Assembly (NCBI GenBank): GCA_018970085.1
Contig: JAGWXD010000010.1
Location: forward strand, 1 to 64,000
Reading direction: 5' to 3'
Length of the DNA stretch: 64,000 bases
Source: Cyanobacteria bacterium REEB459
GTDB lineage: Bacteria; Cyanobacteriota; Cyanobacteriia; Phormidesmidales; Phormidesmidaceae
A program made the position numbers and the translations under genes. The notes beneath the pieces were generated by a model, which saw only the letters and a list, made by a program, of their open reading frames with translations, was not told where the DNA came from and did no database searches. Positions 38,083 to 46,915 of the stretch are shown in pieces. Every line of letters begins with the position of its first letter. The first letter of the stretch is position 1.

Positions 38083-38221
38083 CGGAGGAGATGAGAGCCC
38101 TCCAGATGGGAAAGCCAACCCTATTTCTGAGAAATTTAGTGGCGGTTTCTTCCAGATTGAGAGAACAACATTTCAGGTATAGTTGATGACCTGTTTCGGC
38201 TTCCCCGGAAGCCGTTTTTTT
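38083..38221 (+). ncRNA. Putative structured small RNA between hisG and asnS
   Basis: About 140 nt bounded by an extended -10 box (38068-38076) and a strong intrinsic terminator (38197-38221). Internal dyads are GGAGG/CCTCC (38084-38088 with 38099-38103), ATTTC/GAAAT (38123-38135) and CAGGT/ACCTG (38174-38193). No open frame of useful size is present. The terminator ends 125 bp before the asnS ATG, so it could be a free small RNA or an attenuating leader. I do not recognise an Rfam family; it does not look like 6S, SRP, tmRNA or a known riboswitch. Confidence 0.55.
38197..38221 (+). terminator. Rho-independent terminator
   Basis: CGGCTTCC-CC-GGAAGCCG forms a perfect 8-bp stem followed directly by seven T residues, a textbook intrinsic terminator. 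It ends the putative small RNA upstream of asnS. Confidence 0.88.
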
Positions 38222-38346
38222 ATGGTTTTTGATCTATCCTAGTGGTTCTGACGGAGTTGGACGGGCTATCATCCCTGAGATAAGCTGGTAATGCTGGAGT
38301 CACACCATGGTGATAGATTCCGGTGTATCCCATTACTGTCACTGCT

Positions 38347-39732
38347 ATGGCCCGGATTCGAGATATCTTACAGACTGGAGAACCTGGACAGCACCTTAAG
38401 GTTCAGGGTTGGGTCCGGACCCGGCGGCAGGTAAAGGAGTTTACCTTCGTCGACCTGAATGATGGCTCCTCGATGGCCGGGTTACAGGTTGTGATCAAGG
38501 CTGATTTGGAGGGCTACGCCAACCTGCTCAAGGATCTAACTACCGGATCGGCGGTCGAGATTGACGGTCAACTGGTGCAATCACCTGGTCAGGGGCAACG
38601 GGTGGAGTTGCAGGCAGACCAGGTAATGGTGGTGGGTACGGCCCCAGCAGACAGTTATCCCCTCCAGAAGAAGCGCCATTCCTTTGAGTTTTTAAGGGGC
38701 TTAGGTCATTTGCGATCGCGCACCAATACCCTAGGGGCAGTGTTTCGGGTTCGTAATACCTGCGCCCAGGCAATCCACCAGTTTTTTCAGGACCGGGGAT
38801 TTTTGTGGATCCATGCCCCCATTATTACCGCTAGCGACTGCGAGGGGGCGGGGGAGATGTTTACGGTCACCAGTCTGGATCTCAACCATGTACCCCGGAC
38901 CCCTAACGGGACAGTCGACTATAGTCAGGATTTCTTTGGTAAACCCGCCTACCTCACCGTCAGTGGGCAGTTAGAAGCAGAAATTATGGCCCTGACCTTT
39001 CGAGATGTGTATACCTTTGGGCCTACCTTTCGGGCGGAAAATTCCAATACCTCTCGTCATCTGGCAGAATTTTGGATGGTAGAACCAGAAATGGCCTTCT
39101 GCGATCTAGCAGGCAATATGGACCTGGCAGAGGAATTTCTGAAATACCTATTCCATGCGGTGCTGACCCAGTGTCCGGAGGACATGGACTTTTTCAATCA
39201 ACGCCTTGATAACTCTGTGATCAGCACTGCTGAAAATATCATCAACCATACCTTTGAGCGGATTACCTACACAGAGGCCGTGGCGCTACTAGAAAAAAGC
39301 GATCGCCGCTTCGAGTTTCCCGTCGCCTGGGGTATTGATCTACAGTCAGAACACGAACGCTACCTGGCAGAGGATCTGTTCCGCAGGCCCGTCATCGTCA
39401 CCGACTACCCCACAGGCATCAAGGCCTTTTATATGCGCCTCAATGCCACAGGACAAACCGTGGCAGCTATGGATGTGCTGGCCCCCAAGGTAGGGGAAAT
39501 TATTGGCGGTTCTCAACGGGAAGAACGTCTAGACATCCTAGAACAACGGCTTCAGCAGGCTGGTCTGGATCTAGAGACCTACTGGTGGTATCTCGATCTA
39601 CGTCGCTTTGGCAGCGTGCCCCACGCCGGCTTTGGGCTGGGCTTTGAGCGGCTGATGCAGTTCATCACCGGAATGGGCAACATTCGAGATGTTATCCCCT
39701 TTCCCCGCACCCCCGACAGCATTGAATTTTGA
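38347..39732 (+). CDS. asnS: Asparaginyl-tRNA synthetase
   Basis: Class IIb aminoacyl-tRNA synthetase, 461 aa from ATG 38347 ([19 protein letters not shown]). The N-terminal OB-fold anticodon-binding domain has [22 protein letters not shown]. The catalytic domain has the class II motif 2 ([21 protein letters not shown], broken here only by convention) and motif 3 in [29 protein letters not shown] is typical of AsnRS rather than AspRS. A few upstream codons are open but unconserved. It may be influenced by the upstream terminator-bearing RNA. It converges with trpE, with 35 bp between stops. Confidence 0.96.
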   Translation: MARIRDILQTGEPGQHLKVQGWVRTRRQVKEFTFVDLNDGSSMAGLQVVIKADLEGYANLLKDLTTGSAVEIDGQLVQSPGQGQRVELQADQVMVVGTAPADSYPLQKKRHSFEFLRGLGHLRSRTNTLGAVFRVRNTCAQAIHQFFQDRGFLWIHAPIITASDCEGAGEMFTVTSLDLNHVPRTPNGTVDYSQDFFGKPAYLTVSGQLEAEIMALTFRDVYTFGPTFRAENSNTSRHLAEFWMVEPEMAFCDLAGNMDLAEEFLKYLFHAVLTQCPEDMDFFNQRLDNSVISTAENIINHTFERITYTEAVALLEKSDRRFEFPVAWGIDLQSEHERYLAEDLFRRPVIVTDYPTGIKAFYMRLNATGQTVAAMDVLAPKVGEIIGGSQREERLDILEQRLQQAGLDLETYWWYLDLRRFGSVPHAGFGLGFERLMQFITGMGNIRDVIPFPRTPDSIEF

Positions 39733-39767
39733 TCATTTAATGAGCGCACTGGTTCTAAGTAAAACGA

Positions 39768-41303
39768 TTACCCCTGGAGGCAGCCAACTGCTTCCAGCAT
39801 AGCTCGAGCCTTATTCAAGGTTTCCTGATATTCCCGTTCAGCTACAGAGTCAGCCACCAGCCCAGCTCCAGCCTGTACACTGACCCGATGACCACCGGCG
39901 GGCAGGGGCTGCACCACCATAGTGCGAATAGCAATGGCGGTGTTGAGTTGTCCCTCAAAGTCGTAATACCCATAAACCCCTGAATAGGGCCCCCGACGGC
40001 AGGGTTCCAGGTCGTGGATAATTTGCATAGCGCGAATCTTGGGGGCACCGCTGACGGTGCCAGCGGGGAAGCAGGCCTTCAGCAGGTCCCAGGCGGTTTT
40101 ATCAGGCCGCAACTGCCCCCTGACATTACTGACGATGTGCATAACATGGGAGTAGCGTTCTACCGCCATCAGTTGGTCTACCTCAACGGTGCCGTTAATA
40201 CAAACCCGACCTAGATCATTACGACCCAAGTCCACCAGCATGACATGCTCGGCAACCTCCTTGGGGTCTGCCAGTAAGTCCAATTCTAGGGCTCGGTCTT
40301 GCTCAGGAGTTTTGCCCCGAGGACGGGTACCGGCAATTGGCCGAACCGTGGCTACAGCAGGAGAGTCGGGCCCATCGCTAAGAGTAGCCTTAACCATTAC
40401 CTCTGGACTGGAGCCAATGATTTGCCAGTCATAAAAATGGAAATAGGCCATATAGGGGGAGGGATTAATCTGCCGCAGGGAACGATAGAGATCAAAGGGG
40501 TCTCCTCCGTATTCCGTAGCCAGACGTTGGGAAATCACCACCTGAAAAATATCCCCCGCCTGGATATGGGCCTTAGCCTGCTCAACGCTGTGGCAGAACT
40601 CTGGCTGACTGCGGTTACTGCTAAAGGCCAGGGGCTGGCTAGCAGAGCGACCCTGGGGTACCCAGGGCAGGCGTTGCAACTGGGAGGGCAGAGGGAGGGT
40701 AAGCTTATGAACCAGTTGCCGCACCCGATCGCAGGCCGCTATGTAGGGACCTTGGTAATCCCCCTGACAATTGCGCAGGTCGGCGTAGGCGATGGCCCAA
40801 ACCTTACGTTGTACTTGGTCAAAAATGAGTAAACTATCGACCTGCATCCACAGCCCATCGGGCAGGTCCTCCTCAGTCAGGGGATAGATCGGCACCCTAG
40901 GTTCAATCCAGTGGATCAGCTCGTAGCCCCAAAAGCCAAATAACCCCCCAATCCCCGCCGGTAGGGTGGGTAGTTTCACCGGATGGTAAGGCTGAAGACA
41001 ACTGGTCAGAATGTCAAAGGGATTGCCAGTAAACTGCTGAACCGACCCGTCTCGGTGGGTTTGGGTAGAGATCTCGCCCCGGTTTTCCATCACCCATACC
41101 GGATCACAGCCCAGAAAGCTGTAACGGCCCAGGGTTTCACCCCCCTCTACCGATTCCAATAAAAAACTATAGGGCTGACCAGCACACACCTTATACCAAG
41201 CCGAAACTGGAGTGTCGAGATCGGCCAACCACTCCTGATAAACCGGGACAAAATTACCCTGGTGGGCGTAGGTTTGGAACTCTTCAAAGGTGGGAGAAAT
41301 CAT
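39768..41303 (-). CDS. trpE: Anthranilate synthase component I
   Basis: Converts chorismate to anthranilate with ammonia supplied by TrpG, the first step of tryptophan synthesis. The 511-aa protein has the feedback-site LLES motif (SFLLESVEGGETLGRYSF, near 48-65) and the chorismate-binding domain from about 240: INPSPYMAYFHF, TVRPIAGTRPRGKTPEQD, LGRNDLGRVCING and PAGTVSGAPKIRAMQII. The length and order are normal. It lies downstream of psaD on the same strand, a pairing also known in other cyanobacteria, but a terminator separates them. Confidence 0.95.
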   Translation of the reverse strand: MISPTFEEFQTYAHQGNFVPVYQEWLADLDTPVSAWYKVCAGQPYSFLLESVEGGETLGRYSFLGCDPVWVMENRGEISTQTHRDGSVQQFTGNPFDILTSCLQPYHPVKLPTLPAGIGGLFGFWGYELIHWIEPRVPIYPLTEEDLPDGLWMQVDSLLIFDQVQRKVWAIAYADLRNCQGDYQGPYIAACDRVRQLVHKLTLPLPSQLQRLPWVPQGRSASQPLAFSSNRSQPEFCHSVEQAKAHIQAGDIFQVVISQRLATEYGGDPFDLYRSLRQINPSPYMAYFHFYDWQIIGSSPEVMVKATLSDGPDSPAVATVRPIAGTRPRGKTPEQDRALELDLLADPKEVAEHVMLVDLGRNDLGRVCINGTVEVDQLMAVERYSHVMHIVSNVRGQLRPDKTAWDLLKACFPAGTVSGAPKIRAMQIIHDLEPCRRGPYSGVYGYYDFEGQLNTAIAIRTMVVQPLPAGGHRVSVQAGAGLVADSVAEREYQETLNKARAMLEAVGCLQG

Positions 41304-41331
41304 GACCTTATTTTACAGCACCGACCATAAT

Positions 41332-41358
41332 AAAAAGGGCCTAGCTCAGCTACGCCCT
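41332..41358 (-). terminator. Rho-independent terminator of psaD
   Basis: On the minus strand the stem AGGGC-G-TAGC pairs with GCTA-G-GCCCT around TGA (41336-41358, one G-G mismatch), followed by TTTTT. It lies 54 bp after the psaD stop and before trpE, so trpE probably relies on readthrough or its own promoter. Confidence 0.8.
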
Positions 41359-41412
41359 TAGACCTATAGATGCTTGAGAAAATCCACCAAATCCTAAGGC
41401 CATGAACCTGGC

Positions 41413-41841
41413 CTAGACTTCATGGGTGGCCTTACCACTGAACTTAACGGTAGCCGGATTAGGGTTTGCACCAATGGTGCGAGGTACGCTGCCCACTGCC
41501 GAGCGGCCAGCATTGACCTTCTCTGGAAATACCCCGTCGGCTGGATGGAGATACTCAGTCTCGCCAGTGGGGTAGATCCGATAGATCTTGTAGTCATCGA
41601 TTTTGGGTTTAAACTTAGTCCGCAACTGCGCCCCAAGGGCCAGGCACTGTTCTTTACGGGCTAAATACAGCAGGTTTTCGCCCTCATTCATGATGGCTGC
41701 TCCACCGGTGGGCATTTCAAAAACTTGCTGTTTGGAGCTGGTCCAGGTGATTGCGTACTTTTCTTCCACCAGGGCTTTTGTCAGAAGGCCGCCGGTGCTG
41801 CCTCCGAAAATCGGTGTTTGACCTGTCAGGGTTTCAGTCAT
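41413..41841 (-). CDS. psaD: Photosystem I reaction center subunit II
   Basis: Stromal-side extrinsic subunit of photosystem I that docks ferredoxin and stabilises PsaC. The 142-aa protein starts [20 protein letters not shown]. It shows the family blocks [60 protein letters not shown] and the C-terminal [15 protein letters not shown]. It sits downstream of hypB on the same strand with 114 bp between, enough for its own strong promoter, and a terminator follows it. Confidence 0.98.
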   Translation of the reverse strand: MTETLTGQTPIFGGSTGGLLTKALVEEKYAITWTSSKQQVFEMPTGGAAIMNEGENLLYLARKEQCLALGAQLRTKFKPKIDDYKIYRIYPTGETEYLHPADGVFPEKVNAGRSAVGSVPRTIGANPNPATVKFSGKATHEV

Positions 41842-41955
41842 GAATTCCTATCTCTCAACCGTTTGTTGGGCATCCTATCATCGCGAGTAGGACCAGTAAT
41901 ACCAATTGTTGAGGAAGTGTAACAGTTCTTTGTAGAAGCGGGGTTGGGCCAGGGT

Positions 41956-42705
41956 TTAAAGCACCTGGGTCCTAGCCCCTAGTAACCAGGTGTACCAGTT
42001 ATCCAGGCCTTCCCCGGTGACGGCGGAAAGCGCCATTACCTGGATGGCTGGATTCACCATGCGGGCATAGGCCTGGCAGCGATCGAGATCAAAATCAACG
42101 TAGGGCAATAGGTCAATTTTGTTAATCAACAGCAGGGAACTGGCCTGAAACATGTAGGGATATTTCAGGGGCTTATCGTCTCCTTCTGTGACCGATAGAA
42201 TGACTACCTTGGCCCTTTCACCCAGATCAAACAGGGCTGGGCAAACTAGATTACCGACATTTTCAATCATCAAAACTGACTGGGCTGGAGGGTTGAGGGT
42301 CTGGAGCCCGCGCTGTACCATCGCCGCTTCTAAATGACAGCCGGTGCCGGTGTTGACCTGCACCACCGCACAGCCAGTAGCCCGAATACGATCGCCATCC
42401 CGGCTAGTGGCTTGATCGCCCTCCAGCACAGCCATGGTGAGGCGGTCCTTGAGGTCCTCTAGGGTACGCACCAGTAAGGAGGTTTTGCCTGCCCCTGGAG
42501 CACTCACCAGATTCAACGCCAATACCTGGTGGTTTTCACACCAGCTACGATTGTGGCTAGCGATTCGGTCATTGTGGGCCAGGACCTTCACCTCCAGAGG
42601 ATGGGAGACGGTGTTGAGAACCTCAGAGCCTGGTTCGGGGGGGGAAGGCTCCAGGGAGGTAAAGCTGGCCGGGGGGGTGTCGTTACAGCCACAGGTCACA
42701 CACAT
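41956..42705 (-). CDS. hypB: Hydrogenase nickel incorporation GTPase HypB
   Basis: 249-aa SIMIBI GTPase that delivers nickel to the large subunit of [NiFe] hydrogenase with HypA. The N-terminal metal site is MCVTCGCND. The P-loop is SAPGAGKTSLLVR near 78, then LEGDQATSRDGDRI, IENVGNLVCPALFDLG (metal-binding Cys) and the base-recognition motif NKIDLLPY. There is no long histidine-rich stretch, so nickel storage is unlikely. It overlaps hypA by 10 bp, indicating coupled translation. Confidence 0.96.
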   Translation of the reverse strand: MCVTCGCNDTPPASFTSLEPSPPEPGSEVLNTVSHPLEVKVLAHNDRIASHNRSWCENHQVLALNLVSAPGAGKTSLLVRTLEDLKDRLTMAVLEGDQATSRDGDRIRATGCAVVQVNTGTGCHLEAAMVQRGLQTLNPPAQSVLMIENVGNLVCPALFDLGERAKVVILSVTEGDDKPLKYPYMFQASSLLLINKIDLLPYVDFDLDRCQAYARMVNPAIQVMALSAVTGEGLDNWYTWLLGARTQVL

Positions 42706-43037
42706 ACAAGCATCTCCAGGGATTTAATCAGCAAACTTTGACCAGCGATAACGGCGATCGCCAGACTACCGCATCGGTCGCACATTCCGTAGGGAATATC
42801 TAGATCCATCTGATGGCCGCAGTCTCGACAACAGCCCCGACCTGGAATCACCACCAGGTCCAGTTGGGCACCAGCCAGGGGGGTTTGGGCGGCGCAGGCG
42901 GCAAAACAAAAATCAATGGATTCGGGTAACACTCCCGATAGTTGGCCAATTTCTAGCACAATGCGCTGCACTGGCTGGCCGGCTGCCACCTCCAATACGG
43001 TGGTAATGATGGTTTGGGTGAGGCTGAGTTCATGCAT
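42696..43037 (-). CDS. hypA: Hydrogenase maturation nickel chaperone HypA
   Basis: 113-aa nickel-binding chaperone that passes Ni to the hydrogenase large subunit with HypB. MHELSLTQTIITTVLE carries the nickel-binding His2. The zinc site is formed by CCRDCGHQ and CDRCGS, two CxxC pairs in the C-terminal half. The start is the ATG at 43037, immediately giving Met-His-Glu. It sits between hypE (36-bp gap) and hypB (10-bp overlap) in one operon. Confidence 0.96.
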   Translation of the reverse strand: MHELSLTQTIITTVLEVAAGQPVQRIVLEIGQLSGVLPESIDFCFAACAAQTPLAGAQLDLVVIPGRGCCRDCGHQMDLDIPYGMCDRCGSLAIAVIAGQSLLIKSLEMLVCV

Positions 43038-43073
43038 AGGGAAGGGGCCCAGGTGAGCAGGTCAACCCACCAG

Positions 43074-44141
43074 TCAACAAATACGAGGCAGTTGATCCCC
43101 TACCAGGCGGTCAACGATGCGATCGCTGCCAAAGGCAGTCTTCAACTGCACCAGTCCGGCAGGTTGGGGAATCGTACGACCAATGATCTGACTGTCGCGG
43201 CCGGCTGGATGGGCCACCATGGCCGCCAGTACAGTGTCAGCCTGGCTGGCGGGTACCACCACCACCAGCTTACCTTCATTGGCCAGGTATAGGGGGTCCA
43301 GGCCCAACAGTTCACAGAGTCCCCGCACCGCCGGACGCACGGGCAACCAGGCCTCCTCCAGCAGAATGCCCAGACCGGCACTAAGGGCAAATTCGTTCAG
43401 CACCGTGGCCACCCCTCCCCGGGTCGCATCTCGCATCGCCCGAACCTCGGAGCAGGCCACTAGAATTGCCTGCACCAGGCTATTTAGGGGCTGGCAGTCA
43501 CTCTCAATCTGACTTTCTAATACCAGATCGGCCCGGGCTACGGTAATGGCGGCACCATGGTCTCCCAGGTAGCCATTGATCAAAATCACATCTCCCGGCT
43601 GTATGGCCTGGGGAGACAAGTTGACACCCGGGGGCACCAGACCCACCCCGGTGGTGTTAATAAAAAGTTTATCGGCACTTCCCCGGGGTACAACCTTGGT
43701 GTCGCCAGCAACAATATCCACGCCGGCGATCGCCGCTGCCATGGCCATACTATCTACCACCCGACGCAGGGTAGTCAGGGGTAAACCCTCTTCTAGAATA
43801 AAGCCACAGGTCAGGTAGAGGGGCCTGGCTCCCCCCACCGCCAGGTCATTAACGGTACCATTTACCGCTAAGCTGCCAATGTCTCCCCCCGCAAAAAATA
43901 GGGGAGAGACAACATAGGAGTCGGTGGTCAAGGCCAACCGCTGCCCAGCCCCCTCTGGGAGGGGAACCACCGCCTGGTCATTCAGGTGAGCCAGGCAAGG
44001 GTGCTGAAACCCGGCCAGAAAAACCCCTTGAATTAAATCGGCCATGGCCTTTCCCCCACTACCGTGGGCCAGGGTAATCCGGGCCACCGCAGAACCAGGG
44101 CTAGAGGGGGGAGAGACCGGGTGGGCTGAGGCGGAATCCAT
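43074..44141 (-). CDS. hypE: Hydrogenase maturation protein HypE
   Basis: PurM/ThiL-like ATPase that dehydrates a carbamoyl group on its C-terminal cysteine to the cyanide ligand of the NiFe site. The protein ends in LPRIC, which carries that cysteine. TLAHGSGGKAMADLIQGVF opens the conserved region, followed by TTDSYVVSPLFFAGGDIGSLAVNGTVND (split motif), DTKVVPRG and MRDATRGGVATVLNE. About 355 aa from ATG 44141; another ATG at 44189 would add 16 residues. First gene of hypE-hypA-hypB; hypC, hypD, hypF and the hydrogenase itself are not in the window. Confidence 0.95.
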   Translation of the reverse strand: MDSASAHPVSPPSSPGSAVARITLAHGSGGKAMADLIQGVFLAGFQHPCLAHLNDQAVVPLPEGAGQRLALTTDSYVVSPLFFAGGDIGSLAVNGTVNDLAVGGARPLYLTCGFILEEGLPLTTLRRVVDSMAMAAAIAGVDIVAGDTKVVPRGSADKLFINTTGVGLVPPGVNLSPQAIQPGDVILINGYLGDHGAAITVARADLVLESQIESDCQPLNSLVQAILVACSEVRAMRDATRGGVATVLNEFALSAGLGILLEEAWLPVRPAVRGLCELLGLDPLYLANEGKLVVVVPASQADTVLAAMVAHPAGRDSQIIGRTIPQPAGLVQLKTAFGSDRIVDRLVGDQLPRIC

Positions 44142-44267
44142 AGCAGGTATGCTAGAAGCTAGACCAGACCTTGGCTGTTGCCCTAGCATGGCAAGTCTAT
44201 CGGGCTCAGATGACTTTTAACCGGGCTTTTTTAAGGTTTAGCTGGTCCTACCCTGGTATCCCGTGCC

Positions 44268-44783
44268 ATGAACCTACCCACCTGGATTACGGTTTCCCGC
44301 CTGCTGGGGGTGCCCTGGCTGCTAATTTTATTGAGCCATCCTACCCAGGGTCAACGCTGGCTAGCGGTGGCAGTGTTTTTACTAGCAGCCGGCACCGATT
44401 GGTTAGACGGCTACCTAGCCCGGCGTCTAAACCAGGTGACGGAATTAGGAAAATTTTTAGATCCCCTGGTCGATAAACTGCTGGTTATCGCCCCTCTGCT
44501 GATGCTGGTAGAACTGGGCCAGGTAGCAGCCTGGGGTGTTTTTCTGATTGTGGCCAGGGAACTGGTGGTTGCCGGTTGGCGGGTTAATCCCAACTGGCAG
44601 GGGGCAAGTATACCGGCTGCCAACTCCTGGGGTAAGGCTAAGACCGTAGGCCAGATCGCCGCTATCACCTTGTTGCTCGCCCCCCATTCTAGCAGCCTAG
44701 ACCTGGCCGCCCAAGGGCTATTCTGGCTGGCGGTTAGCCTCACCCTGTGGTCAGGGCTAGTTTACCTGAAGCCAGTACCCTAA
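44268..44783 (+). CDS. pgsA: CDP-diacylglycerol-glycerol-3-phosphate 3-phosphatidyltransferase
   Basis: 171-aa membrane enzyme that makes phosphatidylglycerol phosphate, the precursor of PG, which is essential for photosystems. The CDP-alcohol phosphotransferase signature is complete: DGYLARRLNQVTELGKFLDP followed by LVDK (pattern DG-x2-AR-x8-G-x3-D-x3-D). NLPTWITVSRLLGVPWLL is the usual N-terminus. Hydrophobic helices fill the rest. It is convergent with the tRNA-Leu gene. Confidence 0.94.
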   Translation: MNLPTWITVSRLLGVPWLLILLSHPTQGQRWLAVAVFLLAAGTDWLDGYLARRLNQVTELGKFLDPLVDKLLVIAPLLMLVELGQVAAWGVFLIVARELVVAGWRVNPNWQGASIPAANSWGKAKTVGQIAAITLLLAPHSSSLDLAAQGLFWLAVSLTLWSGLVYLKPVP

Positions 44784-44842
44784 CAAGCCGACTGTCAATC
44801 GGCACCTCAGCCAGCCCGGCATCCCTTAGGGAAACCTTTGCC

Positions 44843-44870
44843 TACTTGGCTAATAATACTTGGCTAATAA
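44843..44870. repeat. Tandem 14-bp repeat at the 3' end of trnL
   Basis: TACTTGGCTAATAA occurs twice head to tail (44843-44856 and 44857-44870), ending four bases before the tRNA 3' end. On the minus strand it is the immediate tRNA trailer. Confidence 0.55.
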
Positions 44871-44873
44871 TAA

Positions 44874-45243
44874 TGGGGGCGGAGGGACTTGAACCCTCAC
44901 GACCGCAATGGTCAACGGATTTTCATTCTCCCACAGCTTTCACTGTTATCCCGTCTCCAGCCATCATGGTTAGATACTGGTGAGGGGGACTTTGAGAATT
45001 GGACCCTCCCTTTACCCTCGACTTGACGTTAGGGTAGCTCCCGTCGGGCCTCTGCACCTTCCGGCTGACAAGCAGCTGGCTTGGCTCAGGATTGCCATAC
45101 CTGCCATCTAGGTGATCAGTGATTTATCATCTAGATTACAGCAGGCTTAGGTTTCCCTGAGTTTGAGAGCTTCCACTTAGCAAATTTCTTCACCAAGGCT
45201 CAGTTTTCTAAGTCCGTAGCGTCTACCGTTCCGCCACGCCCCC
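44874..45243 (-). tRNA. trnL-UAA: tRNA-Leu(UAA), interrupted by a group I intron
   Basis: On the minus strand, exon 1 (45210-45243, 34 nt) begins GGGGGCGTGGCGG and ends ACTT. Exon 2 (44874-44923, 50 nt) begins AAAATCCG and ends CGCCCCCA. Joined, they give an 84-nt tRNA with a 7-bp acceptor stem (GGGGGCG/CGCCCCC), an anticodon stem ACGGA/TCCGT, anticodon UAA, a T-arm GAGGGTTCAAGTCCCTC and a long variable arm. CCA is not encoded. The intron splits the anticodon after its first base, as in chloroplasts and many cyanobacteria. Confidence 0.95.
44924..45209 (-). ncRNA. Group I intron of tRNA-Leu(UAA)
   Basis: 286-nt self-splicing intron. It begins after the U of exon 1 with AGAAAACTGAGCC and ends in G before exon 2, as group I introns do. 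Conserved core pieces known from trnL introns are visible on the minus strand: ACTCAGGGAAACCTAAGCC, GGCAATCCTGAGCCAAGCC and GGTGCAGAGGCCCGACGGG. No homing endonuclease frame is present. Confidence 0.93.
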
Positions 45244-45339
45244 AAGGTTTCCACGTCAAACTCCTTGGTAGAGATTGACGATAGGTAGAAATCTATTCCA
45301 TCATTAAGTGGAAGCGATTGCAACTATTTTGGCAGATTA

Positions 45340-45368
45340 TTTACGAGGCCACCTAAGGGGGCTACAAT
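45340..45368 (+). promoter_or_regulatory. Predicted promoter of ndhL
   Basis: TTTACG (45340-45345) and TACAAT (45363-45368) are 17 bp apart. The -10 matches consensus at five of six positions and the -35 at four. It lies 64 bp before the ndhL start. Confidence 0.5.
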
Positions 45369-45432
45369 AGCTTGGCAGGTAGGGTTTTGACCCTTTCTGA
45401 ATGCCTCTATATTTTTCAATTCAATCCATGGA

Positions 45433-45663
45433 ATGGGCACTATGGCAATCTCTCAAGAGTTACTTTTCACCCTGATTGTCTACGGGGCTCTGGCGGCAGC
45501 CTATCTGGTGGTCATTCCCCTGGCTTTGCTGTTCTACTTACAGGCTCGCTGGCACAGAGCCGGAGCTGTGGAACGCACAGCCTGCTATGCGGTTATGTTT
45601 GTATTTTTTCCCGGGGTTCTAGTGTTCAGCCCATTTTTAAACTTCCGTCCCCAGCCTCGTTAG
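45433..45663 (+). CDS. ndhL: NAD(P)H-quinone oxidoreductase subunit L
   Basis: 76-aa membrane subunit specific to cyanobacterial and chloroplast NDH-1, also known from Synechocystis mutants defective in inorganic carbon transport (ictA). Two transmembrane helices are clear: TLIVYGALAAAYLVVIPLAL and CYAVMFVFFPGVLVFSPFL, with the family ending FSPFLNFRPQPR. The start may be ATG 45433 or ATG 45442. It precedes the DUF3007 gene by 15 bp and trpA, a grouping I recall from other cyanobacteria. Confidence 0.92.
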   Translation: MGTMAISQELLFTLIVYGALAAAYLVVIPLALLFYLQARWHRAGAVERTACYAVMFVFFPGVLVFSPFLNFRPQPR

Positions 45664-45678
45664 GCTTTATGGCTAGCT

Positions 45679-45993
45679 ATGCGACGAATTGATGTTTTGA
45701 TTGTGGGGCTGGCTATCTTTTTGGCAGGAGCTGTTGCCTTTGGTGGGCTCAGGGGGCTCGGTCTGGACAATATTCAGGCTGGTATCTGGACTCAGGCGCT
45801 AATGGTGGCGGGGTTAGTGGGTTGGCTCGCGACCTATCTGCTGCGGGTAGTCGGCCGCAAAATGACCTTAAACCAGCAAATGACCGACTATGAGTCAGCG
45901 GTGCTGCAAAAGCGCCTGGAGGAACTCACTCAGGAGCAACTGCAAACGTTACAAGCCCGGTTAGAGGCTGAGGGGTCCTCTTCTGACGGATAA
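45679..45993 (+). CDS. DUF3007 family membrane protein
   Basis: 104 aa. Two predicted transmembrane helices (VLIVGLAIFLAGAVAFGGL and WTQALMVAGLVGWLATYLL) are followed by a charged, coiled-coil-like C-terminus (YESAVLQKRLEELTQEQLQT). The combination is that of the DUF3007 family, found in cyanobacteria and chloroplasts, often beside ndhL. The function is unknown to me. It lies between ndhL and trpA with gaps of 15 and 36 bp, so cotranscription is likely. Confidence 0.87.
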   Translation: MRRIDVLIVGLAIFLAGAVAFGGLRGLGLDNIQAGIWTQALMVAGLVGWLATYLLRVVGRKMTLNQQMTDYESAVLQKRLEELTQEQLQTLQARLEAEGSSSDG

Positions 45994-46029
45994 TTTGGCC
46001 ATGTCTTTAAGGGTTTTCCCACTCAACTA

Positions 46030-46827
46030 ATGTTCCAGGTTTCTACTCAATTTCAAACTTTGCGATCGCAGCACCAGTGTGCCCTAATTCCTTTTATTAC
46101 TGCCGGGGATCCAGACCTGGACACCACAGCGGCAGCCCTGATCAGTTTGGATCAAAACGGTGCAGATCTGATTGAGCTGGGGGTACCCTACTCCGATCCC
46201 CTGGCTGACGGACCGGTGATTCAAGCGGCGGCTACCCGAGCCTTACAGAGGGGCACCACCCTGGATCAGGTGCTGACTCTGGTGAAAACCATCAGTCCCC
46301 AACTGCGAGCCCCCTTAATTTTATTTACCTACTACAATCCCATTCTTAACCGCGGCATTGAAACCTTCATTGAAGAGATTGCCAGCGCCGGGGTAGCCGG
46401 CTTGGTGGTGCCCGATTTGCCTCTGGAGGAAATGGAAAATTTGTTAACCATTGCCCGTGGGGCTGGGGTTGAGGTCACCCTGCTGGTGGCCCCTACCTCA
46501 CCCCGCCACCGCATTGAGGCAATCGCCCGGCAGGCCCAGGGCTTTATCTATCTGGTCAGCGTTACCGGTGTGACCGGCATACGGCAAGAACTCCAAACTC
46601 GAGTCAGGGATCTGCTGGGGGATCTCAAACAGGTCAGCGATAAGCCCATCGGCGTAGGCTTTGGCGTGTCTGGGCCCGATCAGGCGGCCCAACTAAAGGC
46701 CTGGGGTGCCGATGCGGTGATTGTTGGCAGCGCCTTTGTAAAACGCTTAGCAGAGGCTGACCCAACCCAGGCGATCGTAGAGATTGGGGACTTTTGCCGC
46801 ACCCTTAAGGCCGCCATTCAAGGTTAG
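46030..46827 (+). CDS. trpA: Tryptophan synthase alpha subunit
   Basis: TIM-barrel enzyme that cleaves indole-3-glycerol phosphate and passes indole to TrpB. The 265-aa protein has the catalytic glutamate in [19 protein letters not shown] (near 49) and the catalytic aspartate in [10 protein letters not shown] (near 132 in local order; D60 position in the E. coli enzyme lies in the first motif). [12 protein letters not shown] opens the barrel and [11 protein letters not shown] binds phosphate. The length is normal. It is downstream of ndhL and DUF3007; trpB is not in the window. Confidence 0.96.
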   Translation: MFQVSTQFQTLRSQHQCALIPFITAGDPDLDTTAAALISLDQNGADLIELGVPYSDPLADGPVIQAAATRALQRGTTLDQVLTLVKTISPQLRAPLILFTYYNPILNRGIETFIEEIASAGVAGLVVPDLPLEEMENLLTIARGAGVEVTLLVAPTSPRHRIEAIARQAQGFIYLVSVTGVTGIRQELQTRVRDLLGDLKQVSDKPIGVGFGVSGPDQAAQLKAWGADAVIVGSAFVKRLAEADPTQAIVEIGDFCRTLKAAIQG

Positions 46828-46915
46828 GCCAGTCCCCTGGCCAGGGTTACCGATGGTAGTACCGGCGACCTCCGTCCCAGCCCCTTAAGTTCCACCGACC
46901 CAGGCACATGTCGCT

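Noticed and set aside
38083-38221. 6S RNA as identity of the small RNA
   Set aside because: The 5' and 3' ends do not pair into the long rod with a central bubble that 6S RNA needs.
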